The position numbers and the translations under genes were made by a program. Positions 1 through 7,667 of a DNA stretch of 14,174 bases are shown here, piece after piece (the stretch's first letter is position 1; the number at the start of each line of letters is the position of its first letter). The notes under the pieces are model-generated. The model saw only the letters and a list, made by a program, of their open reading frames with translations. It ran no database searches and was not told the DNA's origin. This DNA is from CBFGTJ01 sp965651815 (lineage in GTDB: Bacteria; Actinomycetota; Acidimicrobiia; Acidimicrobiales; Microtrichaceae). The stretch covers positions 1-14,174 of the forward strand of contig CBFGTJ010000075.1 in the NCBI GenBank assembly GCA_965651815.1, written 5' to 3'.

Positions 1-1404
1 GGTGATGTAGAGGTAGCCGTCCTCGTCGAGGTGGCCGACGTCCCCGGTGTGCAACCAGCCGTCGACGATCGTCTCGGCGGTCGCCTCGGGCTTGTTCCAG
101 TAGCCGGGCATGATGATCGGGCCGCGCAGCAGGACCTCGCCGGTCTCGCCGGGGCCGAGGTGGCGCCCGTCGGGCGCGGCGATCGCCACGTCGACCGTCG
201 GCATCGGCAGGCCCACGGAGTCGGGGCGCTCCAGCGAGTCCGGGCCGGTGAGCACGGTCGCCACCGACGACGACTCGGTGAGCCCGTACGCGTTGGTGGT
301 CGTGCGGACGTTCGGGAAGGTCTCCCGGATGCGGCGCTGCATCTCGTCCGCGGACGGGGAGCCGCCGAAGCTCACGCTCTGCACGGTCGAGGTGTCGAAC
401 TCGTGGCGGTTCGGCAGCTCGCACGCCCGCCAGATCATCGTGGGCACCGCGCTCCACAGGGTGACGCCCTCGGCCTCGATCGCCGCGAGCGCCGCCTCGG
501 GGTCGAAGCGGCCCTCGAGCATCACCAGCTTCAGGCCGCCCATCATCCCGACCACCAGCGTCGAGTGACATCCGGCGACGTGGAACAGGGGCGAGGTGAA
601 CAGCGACACGTGCTGCCCGCCCGGCGGTGGGGGAGCGCCGTCACCCGACTCCTCCGCGAGCGCCGCCTGGTACGCGCTGGTCGCGGCGAGCACGTAGACG
701 GTGTTCTGCAGGTTGGCGACCATCGAGCGGTGGGTGCTGATCGCGCCCTTGGGGCGCCCCGTGGTGCCCGAGGTGTAGAAGATCACCGCTGCGTCGGCCT
801 CATCGATCGGCACGTCGGGGAACTCGTCGGTCGGCTCCGCCACCAGCTCCGAGAACGGGTGCAGCTTGGCGCTGGGCGTGCCGCCGGCGGCGACCTCCTC
901 GGGCAGCGCGTCGATGAGGTACACCCGCTCGAGGGTGTCGATGCCGTCGACCTCCGCGGCGATGCGCTCGAAGCGCTTGCGGTCGGCCACGAGCACCTTC
1001 GCCCCCGAGTCCTCCAGGCCGTAGAGGATCTCGTCGGTGTTCCACCAGCCGTTCAGGCCGACGAGCACCGCGCCGAGGTCGACCGTGGCCCAGAACGACG
1101 TGCACCACTCGGGGCAGTTCTGGGCGAGCACGGCCACCCGGTCGCCGTGGCCGACCCCCGCAGCCGTCAGGGCGTTGCTCGCCGAGTTCACCCCCGCGAG
1201 GAACTCGCGGAAGGTGATCCGCCGCTTCCCGTAGACGATGAACTCCTTGTCGCCGTGGGCGGCGGAGAACTGCGCGACGACCCGCAGGTTCGGGAAGCGG
1301 TCCTTGTAGACCTTCATCGGGACGCCGTCGACGACCTCCTCGACGACCTCGAACTGCCCGCCGGGACCCGTCAGCTGCCGACGGATCTCGTCCATGGTGA
1401 CCAT
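1..1404 (-). CDS. AMP-forming acyl-CoA synthetase (fatty-acid-CoA ligase type), 3' end cut by window edge
   Basis: This reading frame is open for 468 codons and runs off the left edge. The product activates a carboxylic acid, probably a fatty acid, as an acyl-adenylate and transfers it to CoA in the cytoplasm. The ATP P-loop YTSGTTGRPKG is at residues 210-220, the A5 motif YGLTE at 373-377 and HTGD at 452-455. An LFHVAG-type segment lies at about 273-278, preceded by an unusual acidic/proline insert (251-264). The missing part should hold the hinge and the small C-terminal domain with the catalytic lysine; full-length family members have about 520-560 residues. ATG at 1404 is chosen because an AGGGGGG Shine-Dalgarno lies 7 nt upstream; ATG at 1395 would be too far from it. 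Adenylation family membership is certain, but substrate chain length cannot be read from the sequence. Confidence 0.93.
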   Translation of the reverse strand, partial: MVTMDEIRRQLTGPGGQFEVVEEVVDGVPMKVYKDRFPNLRVVAQFSAAHGDKEFIVYGKRRITFREFLAGVNSASNALTAAGVGHGDRVAVLAQNCPEWCTSFWATVDLGAVLVGLNGWWNTDEILYGLEDSGAKVLVADRKRFERIAAEVDGIDTLERVYLIDALPEEVAAGGTPSAKLHPFSELVAEPTDEFPDVPIDEADAAVIFYTSGTTGRPKGAISTHRSMVANLQNTVYVLAATSAYQAALAEESGDGAPPPPGGQHVSLFTSPLFHVAGCHSTLVVGMMGGLKLVMLEGRFDPEAALAAIEAEGVTLWSAVPTMIWRACELPNRHEFDTSTVQSVSFGGSPSADEMQRRIRETFPNVRTTTNAYGLTESSSVATVLTGPDSLERPDSVGLPMPTVDVAIAAPDGRHLGPGETGEVLLRGPIIMPGYWNKPEATAETIVDGWLHTGDVGHLDEDGYLYIT

Positions 1405-1411
1405 GTGCTTG

Positions 1412-1418
1412 CCCCCCT
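1412..1418 (-). promoter_or_regulatory. Shine-Dalgarno of the acyl-CoA synthetase gene
   Basis: On the minus strand AGGGGGG ends 7 nt before the ATG at 1404, which decides between two in-frame ATGs at 1404 and 1395. Part of it (1414-1418) lies inside one arm of a 9-bp inverted repeat. Confidence 0.65.
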
Positions 1419-1461
1419 GCCGTGCTCTCCGCCCCGGCCCCCCGAGGCGTTGCGGCAGGGG
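1414..1461 (-). repeat. 9-bp inverted repeat in the leader of the acyl-CoA synthetase gene
   Basis: CCCCTGCCG (1414-1422) and CGGCAGGGG (1453-1461) are perfect reverse complements separated by 30 nt. On the minus-strand transcript the second arm contains the Shine-Dalgarno G-run. The structure could therefore mask the ribosome site, or the arms could be an operator. The repeat is seen directly; its function is inferred. Confidence 0.45.
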
Positions 1462-1476
1462 AGATTCTTCCACCTC

Positions 1477-1493
1477 CCGCGCCGACGGCGCGG
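1477..1493 (-). terminator. Candidate GC-rich hairpin terminator after serC
   Basis: CCGCGCC (1477-1483) and GGCGCGG (1487-1493) form a perfect 7-bp stem with a 3-nt loop, starting 22 nt downstream of the serC stop codon. There is no U-tract. Hairpins without a U-run are common at gene ends in high-GC actinobacteria, but short GC stems also arise by chance here. Confidence 0.45.
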
Positions 1494-1515
1494 CCCGGTC
1501 AGCGGCGCGGCGGTG

Positions 1516-2643
1516 TCAGCCCAGCTCGGAGATCACGTGGTCGACGCACTGGGTGAGCTTCGCGACGTCCGCCGGGTCGATGGCCGGGAACAGCGCGACG
1601 CGCAGCTGGTTGCGCCCCAGCTTCCGGTACGGCTCCACGTCGACGATGCCGTTTTCGCGCAGCACCGCCGCGACGGTCAGCGCGTCCACCGAGTCGGCGA
1701 AGTCGATGGTCGCGACGACGTGGGACCGCATCGCGGGGTCCTTCACGAACGGCGTCGCGACCTCGTGGCGCTCGGCCCAGCTGTAGATCGTCTCGGCGGA
1801 GCGGTCGCAGCGGCCGGCCGCGAACTCGAGCCCGCCGTTCTCCAGGATCCAGGCGACCTGTTCGGTGGCGAGGAACAGCGTGGCGAGGGCCGGGGTGTTG
1901 TAGGTCTGGTCCTTGCGCGAGTTCTCCAGCGCGATCGCGAGGTCCAGGGAGGCGGGCACCCACCGGTCGCCCGCGGCGATCCGCTCGATCCGCTCGATCG
2001 CACGCGGCGAGCAGGCCGCCAGCCACAGGCCGCCGTCGGAGGCCAGGCACTTCTGCGGCGCGAAGTAGTACACGTCGACCTGCGAGGGGTCGAAGCGCAG
2101 GCCCCCGGCGGCGGAGGTCGCGTCGACCAGCACGAGCGCGTCGTCGTCCGCGCCCTCGGGGCGCTGCAGGGGCATCGCCACGCCGGTGGAGGTCTCGTTG
2201 TGGGTGAGGCAGTAGGCGTCGATGCCCGCGGCGGCCTCCGGCAGCGGGTGGGTGCCCGGCTCGGAGCTGATCACCTGCGGTTCGTCGAGGTGCGGCGCGG
2301 CCGCGGCCGCCTTCGCGAACTTGGAGGAGAACTCACCGAAGCTGAGGTGCTGGCTGCGCCGGTCGATGAGGCAGAACGTGGCGGCGTCCCAGAACGTGGT
2401 CGTGCCGCCGTTGCCGAGCAGCACCTCGTAGCCGTCGGGCAGCGAGAACAGCTCGGCGATGCCGTTGCGCAGCTCGCCGACCTTGAGGCGCACGGGCGCC
2501 TGGCGGTGGCTGGTGCCGAGGTAGTGGGAGGCCGAGCCGGCGAGCATCTCGACGGCGTCCGGGCGGACCTTCGACGGGCCGCAGCCGAACCGGCCGTCCG
2601 CCGGGAGGAGGTCGTCGGGGATGGCGATGTCTGGCGTGCTCAC
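1516..2643 (-). CDS. serC: Phosphoserine aminotransferase, actinobacterial type
   Basis: The 375-residue product is a cytoplasmic PLP enzyme that converts 3-phosphohydroxypyruvate plus glutamate to 3-phosphoserine, step two of serine synthesis. It opens with the conserved DGRFGCGPSKVR stretch (16-27), followed by SHRQAPV (45-51) and NGGTTTFWDA (78-87). The aspartate of VDATSAAGG (D174) and the lysine of APQKCLASDGGLW (K198) are the expected cofactor residues. Length matches the actinobacterial SerC family. I chose GTG at 2643 because the conserved region begins a few residues later and a -10-like hexamer ends 7 nt upstream. A longer frame starting at 2853 would run through the divergent aspC gene. 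No Shine-Dalgarno is visible, so the mRNA may be leaderless. The pathway partner serA is 3.5 kb away on the other strand. Confidence 0.95.
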   Translation of the reverse strand: MSTPDIAIPDDLLPADGRFGCGPSKVRPDAVEMLAGSASHYLGTSHRQAPVRLKVGELRNGIAELFSLPDGYEVLLGNGGTTTFWDAATFCLIDRRSQHLSFGEFSSKFAKAAAAAPHLDEPQVISSEPGTHPLPEAAAGIDAYCLTHNETSTGVAMPLQRPEGADDDALVLVDATSAAGGLRFDPSQVDVYYFAPQKCLASDGGLWLAACSPRAIERIERIAAGDRWVPASLDLAIALENSRKDQTYNTPALATLFLATEQVAWILENGGLEFAAGRCDRSAETIYSWAERHEVATPFVKDPAMRSHVVATIDFADSVDALTVAAVLRENGIVDVEPYRKLGRNQLRVALFPAIDPADVAKLTQCVDHVISELG

Positions 2644-2650
2644 GGCACCA

Positions 2651-2656
2651 AGTCTG
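2651..2656 (-). promoter_or_regulatory. Candidate -10 element of serC (leaderless)
   Basis: On the minus strand CAGACT is followed by 7 nt and then the GTG start. It differs from the actinobacterial TANNNT -10 consensus only at the first base. Transcription would begin at or next to the start codon. Confidence 0.4.
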
Positions 2657-2676
2657 GCGGTCGTGGGATGCACTGG

Positions 2677-2688
2677 CGAACCCGTTCG
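2677..2688. promoter_or_regulatory. Inverted repeat centred in the serC/aspC divergent promoter region
   Basis: CGAAC-CC-GTTCG is centred at 2682.5, midway between the two start codons (2643 and 2723) and between the two candidate -10 hexamers. Each arm lies in the likely -35 zone of one promoter. It resembles a LexA half-site pair but has a 2-nt rather than 4-nt spacer. Operator function is inferred. Confidence 0.4.
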
Positions 2689-2709
2689 GGAGGTGTCACG
2701 GCGCGGCAG

Positions 2710-2715
2710 TAGCGT
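2710..2715 (+). promoter_or_regulatory. Candidate -10 element of aspC (leaderless)
   Basis: TAGCGT matches TANNNT and is separated by 7 nt from the ATG at 2723. There is no usable Shine-Dalgarno. The same hexamer and spacing occur before alkB at 13487. Confidence 0.55.
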
Positions 2716-2722
2716 CGGGGCC

Positions 2723-3952
2723 ATGGACACCTCCCGCAGCGACGAGCGCGTCGCGTCCCGGATCGCCCAGCGGGTCGCGGCGATCACGCCGTCGGCCACC
2801 CTCGCGGTCGACGCGAAGGCGAAGGCGCTCAAGGCCGCCGGCGAGCCGGTCATCGGCTTCGGCGCCGGCGAGCCCGACTTCCCGACGCCCGACTACATCG
2901 TCGAGGCGGCCGCGGCGGCCTGCAGCGACCCGCGCAACCACCGGTACACCCCCGGTGCCGGCCAGCCCGAGCTGCGCGCCGCGATCGCCGAGAAGACCCG
3001 CCGCGACTCCGGTGTCACGGTCGCGCCCGAGCAGGTGCTCGTCACCAACGGCGGCAAGCACGCGGTGTACACGGCGTTCACCGTGCTGCTCGACCCCGGC
3101 GACGAGGTGCTCCTGCCCGCGCCGTACTGGACGACCTACCCCGAGCCGATCACCCTGGCGGGCGCCGTGCCGGTGGTGCTGCCCACCGACGCCGCCTCCG
3201 GGTTCCGGGTCACCGTCGAGCAGCTCGAGGCCGCCCGCACCCCCCGCACCAAGGTGCTGGTGTTCGTGTCGCCCTCCAACCCGACCGGGGCCGTCTACCC
3301 GCGCGAGGAGGTCGAGGCGATCGGGCGGTGGGCGCTCGAGCACGGCATCGTCGTGGTGACCGACGAGATCTACGAGCACCTCGTGTACGGCGACGCCGAG
3401 CACCACAGCATCGCCGCGGTCGTGCCCGAGCTGGCCGACAGCTGCGTCATCCTCAACGGCGTCGCCAAGACCTACGCGATGACCGGGTGGCGCGTCGGGT
3501 GGCTCATCGGCCCGACCGACATCGTGCAGGGCGCGGCCAACCTGCAGAGCCACATGACCTCCAACGTGTGCAACGTCGCGCAGGCGGCCGCGCTCGCCGC
3601 GGTGAGCGGCGACCTGTCGGCCGTGGAGGAGATGCGCGCCGTGTTCGACCGGCGCCGCCGCACCATGCACCGGATGCTGTCGGAGATCCCCGGCGTCACC
3701 TGCCTCGAGCCGCAGGGCGCCTTCTACGCGTACCCCGACCTCTCGGGGCTGCTGGGCGTCGAGCTGGCCGGGCGCCGCGCCTCGACCACGGTCGAGCTGG
3801 CCGACCTGGTGCTCGAGGAGGCCAAGGTCGCCTTCGTCCCCGGCGAGGCGTTCGGCTCGCCCGGCTACGGCAGGTTCTCGTTCGCGCTCGGCGACGACGA
3901 CCTCGAGGAGGGCCTCGCCCGCCTCGCGCGACTGGTCGCCGGCGGCTCGTGA
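2723..3952 (+). CDS. aspC: Class I PLP aminotransferase, aspartate aminotransferase subgroup I-gamma
   Basis: The 409-residue product is a cytoplasmic transaminase, most likely interconverting aspartate/2-oxoglutarate and oxaloacetate/glutamate. Visible signatures in order are AGEPDFPTP (48-56), YTPGAGQPELR (75-85), SPSNPTG with N186, TDEIYEHLVY with D214, the PLP lysine K249 in GVAKTYAMTGWRVGW, and RFSFA with R384, which should bind the substrate alpha-carboxylate. The lysine of NGGKHA (K112) fits the position used for acidic-substrate recognition in Thermus-type I-gamma enzymes, which supports aspartate. Prephenate amination cannot be excluded. ATG at 2723 is preceded by a -10-like hexamer and no Shine-Dalgarno. 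The stop codon overlaps the start of the S9 peptidase gene, so the two are probably co-transcribed and translationally coupled. Confidence 0.9.
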   Translation: MDTSRSDERVASRIAQRVAAITPSATLAVDAKAKALKAAGEPVIGFGAGEPDFPTPDYIVEAAAAACSDPRNHRYTPGAGQPELRAAIAEKTRRDSGVTVAPEQVLVTNGGKHAVYTAFTVLLDPGDEVLLPAPYWTTYPEPITLAGAVPVVLPTDAASGFRVTVEQLEAARTPRTKVLVFVSPSNPTGAVYPREEVEAIGRWALEHGIVVVTDEIYEHLVYGDAEHHSIAAVVPELADSCVILNGVAKTYAMTGWRVGWLIGPTDIVQGAANLQSHMTSNVCNVAQAAALAAVSGDLSAVEEMRAVFDRRRRTMHRMLSEIPGVTCLEPQGAFYAYPDLSGLLGVELAGRRASTTVELADLVLEEAKVAFVPGEAFGSPGYGRFSFALGDDDLEEGLARLARLVAGGS

Positions 3953-6048
3953 CCGCGCCCCGCACGGCGCCCTACGGCGCGTGGCGCTCGCCCCTCGGCC
4001 CCGAGGAGGCGGCCGCGGGCGCGACGCGGTTCTCCGCGCTGTGCCTGAGCGAGTGCCCCGACGGGGTGCGGGTCTGGTGGACCGAGACCGTGGAGCACGG
4101 CCGCATGGGCATCATGTGCGCCGCCCCCGGCTCGGCACCCGTGCAGGTCCACCCCGACGGCGCCTGGGCGCGCAGCCGCGTGAACGAGTACGGCGGCGGG
4201 GCGATGTGGGTCGAGGGCGAGCAGCCGTTCTGGGTGGACGAGGACACCCAGCGCATCCGCCGGGCACCGGCGGTGCCCGGCGCGCTGGCCTGGGAGCCCC
4301 ACGGCGCGATCACCGCCCGGCCGCCCGAGCCGCGCGCGTGGCGGTTCGCGGCGGGGGTCCTCACCCCCGACGGCTCCTGGGTGCTCTGCGAGCGCGTGGT
4401 GCACACCGACGACGCCGGCCGACCGCTGCCCGAACCGGTCAACGACCTGGTGGCGATCCCGACCGCGGTCGAGGCGCCGCCCGCCCAGCACGTGCTCGTC
4501 GGGCCGTCCACCGCCGGCGGGGGCGACTTCGTCGCCGCGCCCACCCTCTCACCGGACGGGCAGGTGCTCGCCTGGCTCCGCTGGGACCACCCCGACATGC
4601 CGTGGGACGCGGCCGAGCTGTGGGCGGGCGCGCTCCGCGTCGTCGACGGCGTGCCGGTGGTGACCGACGCCCGGCGCGTCGCGGGCGGTGCGGCCGGGGC
4701 CGCGGCGCACGGCCTCGACCGCCCGGTCTCGGCGTGCCTTCCCGAGTGGTCCCCGGACGGGCACCTGTGGTGGTGCGACGACGCGCAGGACTGGTGGCAC
4801 CTCCGCCGGGCCCCGGAGCCCGGGCTGCCCGACGAGGCGGCGGGTGACACCACCCCGCTCGTGTGCCCCGAGGGCGCCGGCGAGCGCGGCGAGGAGGTGG
4901 GGGAGCCGCGCTGGGTCTCCGGCGGCCACCGTTACGGGTTCACCGACGACGGCCGGGTGGTGTTCGTCGCCAGCTCCGACGGGCTGGACTCGATCTGGGT
5001 GCTCGACCCGCGGTCGGGGCAGCGCACGCCGCTGCCCGGCCCCCGGCCGACCTACGTCGAGCAGCTGCGGGTGCTGGGCTCGACCGTGGCCTACATCGGC
5101 GGCACCCCGACCACGCCCACCTCCGTGTGGCGCGTCGAGCTCGACGACGGCACCGCGAGCGACCTGCGCGACGCGCGGGCGCCGCTGCCACCCGAGTGGA
5201 TCTCCCAGCCGGAGCCGCTGACCTTCCCCACCGGCGAGGGGGAGGTGGCGCACGCGCTGCTCTACCCGCCCGCCAGCGGCGACCACGTCGGCCCCGAGGG
5301 GGCGCTGCCGCCGCTGGTCGTGCGGATCCACGGCGGACCCACCGCCGCCGCCCGCCCCGAGCTGTCGACGAGCGTCCAGTTCTGGACCACCCGTGGGTTC
5401 GCCGTGGCGGACGTGAACTACCGGGGGTCCACCGGGTTCGGTCGCCGCTACCGGGACCTGCTGCGTGGCGCGTGGGGCGACGCGGACGTCGAGGACTGCC
5501 TCGCGCTCACCCGGCACCTCGCGGCGACCGGCCGGGTGGACGGCGAACGGTGCGTGATCCGGGGCGGCTCCGCGGGCGGCTTCACCGCGCTGGCGGCCCT
5601 GTGCTTCCAGGCCGAGCGGGGCCACGAGGGCGCGTTCGCCGCGGCCTGCAGCCTCTACGGGGTCACTGACCTGGCCGCGATGGCCGCGGACACGCACAAG
5701 TTCGAGTCCCGCTACATCGACGGCCTCGTCGGCCCCCTCCCCGAGGCCGAGGCGACGTACCGCGCCCGCTCACCGCTGCACCACGCCGAGCGGATCGACC
5801 GCCCGGTGCTGCTGCTGCAGGGCGGCGACGACCGGATCGTCCCGCCCTCCCAGGCCGAGGTGCTCGTCGAGGCGCTCCGCCGCAACGGCGTGCCGCACGC
5901 GTACGTGCTGTTCCCCAACGAGGGCCACGGGTTCGCCGCCGCGTCCACGGTCGTGCGCGCCCTGCAGTGCGAGCTCGCCTTCTACGGGCAGGTGCTCGGG
6001 TTCGAGCCGGCTGACCGGCTCCCTCCCCTCGACCTCCGGCGATCCTGA
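3949..6048 (+). CDS. S9 family prolyl oligopeptidase / acylaminoacyl-peptidase
   Basis: The 699-residue product is a serine peptidase with an N-terminal beta-propeller (about 30-430; strands such as LSPDGQVLAWL at 200-210 and EWSPDGHLWW at 266-275) and a C-terminal alpha/beta-hydrolase domain. The catalytic triad can be placed: S541 in GGSAGGF, D628 in QGGDDRIVPP and H660 in NEGHGF. HGGP at 461-464 supplies the oxyanion region. No signal peptide is visible, so it is probably cytoplasmic and trims short or N-acylated peptides. The GTG start at 3949 overlaps the aspC TGA (GTGA, 4 nt), a standard coupling arrangement. Upstream extension of the frame merely shadows aspC. Exact specificity (acylaminoacyl versus dipeptidyl) is not decidable here. 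Confidence 0.92.
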   Translation: MTAPRTAPYGAWRSPLGPEEAAAGATRFSALCLSECPDGVRVWWTETVEHGRMGIMCAAPGSAPVQVHPDGAWARSRVNEYGGGAMWVEGEQPFWVDEDTQRIRRAPAVPGALAWEPHGAITARPPEPRAWRFAAGVLTPDGSWVLCERVVHTDDAGRPLPEPVNDLVAIPTAVEAPPAQHVLVGPSTAGGGDFVAAPTLSPDGQVLAWLRWDHPDMPWDAAELWAGALRVVDGVPVVTDARRVAGGAAGAAAHGLDRPVSACLPEWSPDGHLWWCDDAQDWWHLRRAPEPGLPDEAAGDTTPLVCPEGAGERGEEVGEPRWVSGGHRYGFTDDGRVVFVASSDGLDSIWVLDPRSGQRTPLPGPRPTYVEQLRVLGSTVAYIGGTPTTPTSVWRVELDDGTASDLRDARAPLPPEWISQPEPLTFPTGEGEVAHALLYPPASGDHVGPEGALPPLVVRIHGGPTAAARPELSTSVQFWTTRGFAVADVNYRGSTGFGRRYRDLLRGAWGDADVEDCLALTRHLAATGRVDGERCVIRGGSAGGFTALAALCFQAERGHEGAFAAACSLYGVTDLAAMAADTHKFESRYIDGLVGPLPEAEATYRARSPLHHAERIDRPVLLLQGGDDRIVPPSQAEVLVEALRRNGVPHAYVLFPNEGHGFAAASTVVRALQCELAFYGQVLGFEPADRLPPLDLRRS

Positions 6049-6053
6049 ACCGG

Positions 6054-6065
6054 GCCGGTACCGGC
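6054..6065. promoter_or_regulatory. 12-bp palindrome upstream of serA
   Basis: GCCGGTACCGGC is a perfect palindrome just after the S9 peptidase stop codon (6048). Its centre is 21 bp from that of the next palindrome. It may be an operator for serA or part of a transcription-end structure; the sequence alone cannot decide. Confidence 0.4.
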
Positions 6066-6073
6066 TGGCTGGT

Positions 6074-6087
6074 CGCTCGGCCGAGCG
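6074..6087. promoter_or_regulatory. 14-bp palindrome directly upstream of the serA -10/Shine-Dalgarno region
   Basis: CGCTCGGCCGAGCG is a perfect palindrome ending 2 nt before the candidate -10 hexamer CAGGAT. A regulator bound here would block polymerase. As RNA it could also fold as a 5-bp stem with a GGCC loop. Confidence 0.42.
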
Positions 6088-6089
6088 GG

Positions 6090-6095
6090 CAGGAT
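6090..6095 (+). promoter_or_regulatory. Candidate -10 element or Shine-Dalgarno of serA
   Basis: CAGGAT is followed by 6 nt and ATG, which fits a leaderless -10 element with one mismatch to TANNNT. The internal AGGA, 7 nt from the ATG, also fits a Shine-Dalgarno. Both readings support the start at 6102. Confidence 0.35.
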
Positions 6096-6101
6096 GGGCC
6101 G

Positions 6102-7664
6102 ATGCGAGTCCTGGTCACCGAGAAGATCGCCGAGCGAGGCCTCGAACGCCTGCGCGACGCCGGTCACGACGTCGACGTGCGCGAGGGGCTCTCCCCGGAG
6201 GAGCTGCTCGACGCCGTCGTCGGCGCCCACGCGCTGATCATCCGCTCGGCGACGAAGGTGACCGCCGAGGTCCTCGCCGCGGGCAGGGACCTCGTCGTCG
6301 TCGGGCGCGCCGGCATCGGGCTCGACAACGTCGACGTGGCCGCCGCGACCGAGCGCGGCGTGATGGTCGTCAACGCGCCGCAGTCGAACACGCTCTCCGC
6401 CGCGGAGCACACCATGGCGCTGCTCCTCGCCCAGGCCCGCAACGTCCCCCAGGCGCACGCGGCGCTCATCGCCGGGCGCTGGGAGCGGTCCCGCTGGGAG
6501 GGCGTCGAGCTGTCCGACAAGACGCTCGGCATCATCGGTCTGGGGCGGATCGGCAAGCTGGTCGCCCAGCGGGCGCTCGCGTTCGGCATGCGGCTGATCG
6601 CGTACGACCCGTTCGTGTCCGCCGAGCGCGCCCGCCAGCTCAGCGTCGAGCTCGTCACGCTCGAGGAGCTGATGGCCCGGGCCGACTTCGTCACCCTCCA
6701 CCTCGCGAAGACCCCCGAGACGGTCGGGCTGATCGGGCGGGAGCTGCTGTCCAAGGCCAAGCCGTCGCTGCGCCTGGTGAACGTCGCCCGTGGCGGCATC
6801 GTCGACGAGGACGCGCTCGCCGAGGCGCTGCGCGACGGCACGATCGCCGGCGCCGCCCTCGACGTCTTCGCCGAGGAGCCCACGACCGAGTCCCCGCTGT
6901 TCGAGCTCGACAACGTGGTGGTCACCCCCCACCTGGGGGCCTCGACCGCCGAGGCGCAGGACAAGGCGGGCGCCACGATCGCGGAGATGGTCGGCCTCGC
7001 GCTCGCCGGCGACTTCGTGCCCTACGCGGTGAACGTGTCGGCCGCCGAGGCCTCCGAGACGGTGCGGCCCTACCTGCCGCTGGCGGAGCGGCTCGGCCGG
7101 ATCTTCGCCGGCCTCGCGAAGGAGGTCAGCGGGGCCATCGAGATCGAGTACCAGGGCCACATCGCCGAGTACGACACCCGGATCCTGACCCTGTCGGTGC
7201 TCAAGGGCTTCTTCTCGGTGGTGACGGGGGAGCCGGTCAGCTACGTCAACGCCCCGCAGGTCGCCGAGGAGCAGGGCATCGAGGTGCGCCCCACCTCCAC
7301 CACGACCGCACGGGACTTCGTGAACCTCATCACGATCCGGGCGGGCGACCACAGCATCGCCGGCACGCTCGTCGGCTTGAAGGGCGTGCCGTCGATCGTG
7401 ATGATCGACGACCACACCGTGGACGTGCCGCCGGCGGAGCACCTGCTGGTGGTCCGCAACGCCGACCAGCCGGGCATGATCGGCAAGGTCGGCACCCTCG
7501 TCGGCGAGGCCGGGGTCAACATCGCGGACATGGCCGTCGGCTCCTCGCCCGAGGGCGAGAAGGCGCTGATGGTGCTCGCCACCGACCGGGCGGTGCCGGA
7601 CGAGGTCGTCCAGCAGCTCCGCCGCACCGACGGGGTCGTCTCGGTCGCCGCGGTCAGCGGCTGA
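6102..7664 (+). CDS. serA: D-3-phosphoglycerate dehydrogenase, long form with ACT domain
   Basis: The 520-residue enzyme oxidises 3-phosphoglycerate to 3-phosphohydroxypyruvate with NAD+, committing carbon to serine. The Rossmann motif GLGRIG is at 146-151. The catalytic residues are R230 (NVARGGIVDE), E259 (DVFAEEP) and H277 (TPHLGAST). After the catalytic domain comes an allosteric substrate-binding-type intervening domain (about 315-440) and a C-terminal ACT domain (about 447-518, starting HLLVVRNADQPGMIG). This is the long actinobacterial form, so feedback inhibition by L-serine through the ACT domain is expected from the family. The start at 6102 keeps the usual N-terminus RVLVTEKI. Two palindromes sit immediately upstream. 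The downstream acylase gene follows after 17 nt but has its own promoter-like hexamer. Confidence 0.96.
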   Translation: MRVLVTEKIAERGLERLRDAGHDVDVREGLSPEELLDAVVGAHALIIRSATKVTAEVLAAGRDLVVVGRAGIGLDNVDVAAATERGVMVVNAPQSNTLSAAEHTMALLLAQARNVPQAHAALIAGRWERSRWEGVELSDKTLGIIGLGRIGKLVAQRALAFGMRLIAYDPFVSAERARQLSVELVTLEELMARADFVTLHLAKTPETVGLIGRELLSKAKPSLRLVNVARGGIVDEDALAEALRDGTIAGAALDVFAEEPTTESPLFELDNVVVTPHLGASTAEAQDKAGATIAEMVGLALAGDFVPYAVNVSAAEASETVRPYLPLAERLGRIFAGLAKEVSGAIEIEYQGHIAEYDTRILTLSVLKGFFSVVTGEPVSYVNAPQVAEEQGIEVRPTSTTTARDFVNLITIRAGDHSIAGTLVGLKGVPSIVMIDDHTVDVPPAEHLLVVRNADQPGMIGKVGTLVGEAGVNIADMAVGSSPEGEKALMVLATDRAVPDEVVQQLRRTDGVVSVAAVSG

Positions 7665-7667
7665 GGG

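Noticed and set aside
2677..2688. LexA box in the serC/aspC gap
   Set aside because: The arms CGAAC and GTTCG are separated by 2 nt, not the 4 nt that LexA needs, and amino-acid genes are not expected SOS targets. Kept as an unassigned inverted repeat.
31..2712. 893-codon plus-strand open frame
   Set aside because: It lies antisense to the acyl-CoA synthetase and serC, both with clear catalytic motifs. The translation is low-complexity Arg/Gly/Val/Asp-rich, as expected of a mirror frame in GC-rich DNA.
1516..2853. 445-residue version of serC starting at 2853
   Set aside because: The extra N-terminus overlaps the divergent aspC gene and its promoter. Family similarity begins a few residues after GTG 2643.
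3328..6048. 906-residue version of the S9 peptidase
   Set aside because: The upstream part shadows aspC in another frame. The GTG at 3949, overlapping the aspC stop codon, is the natural start.
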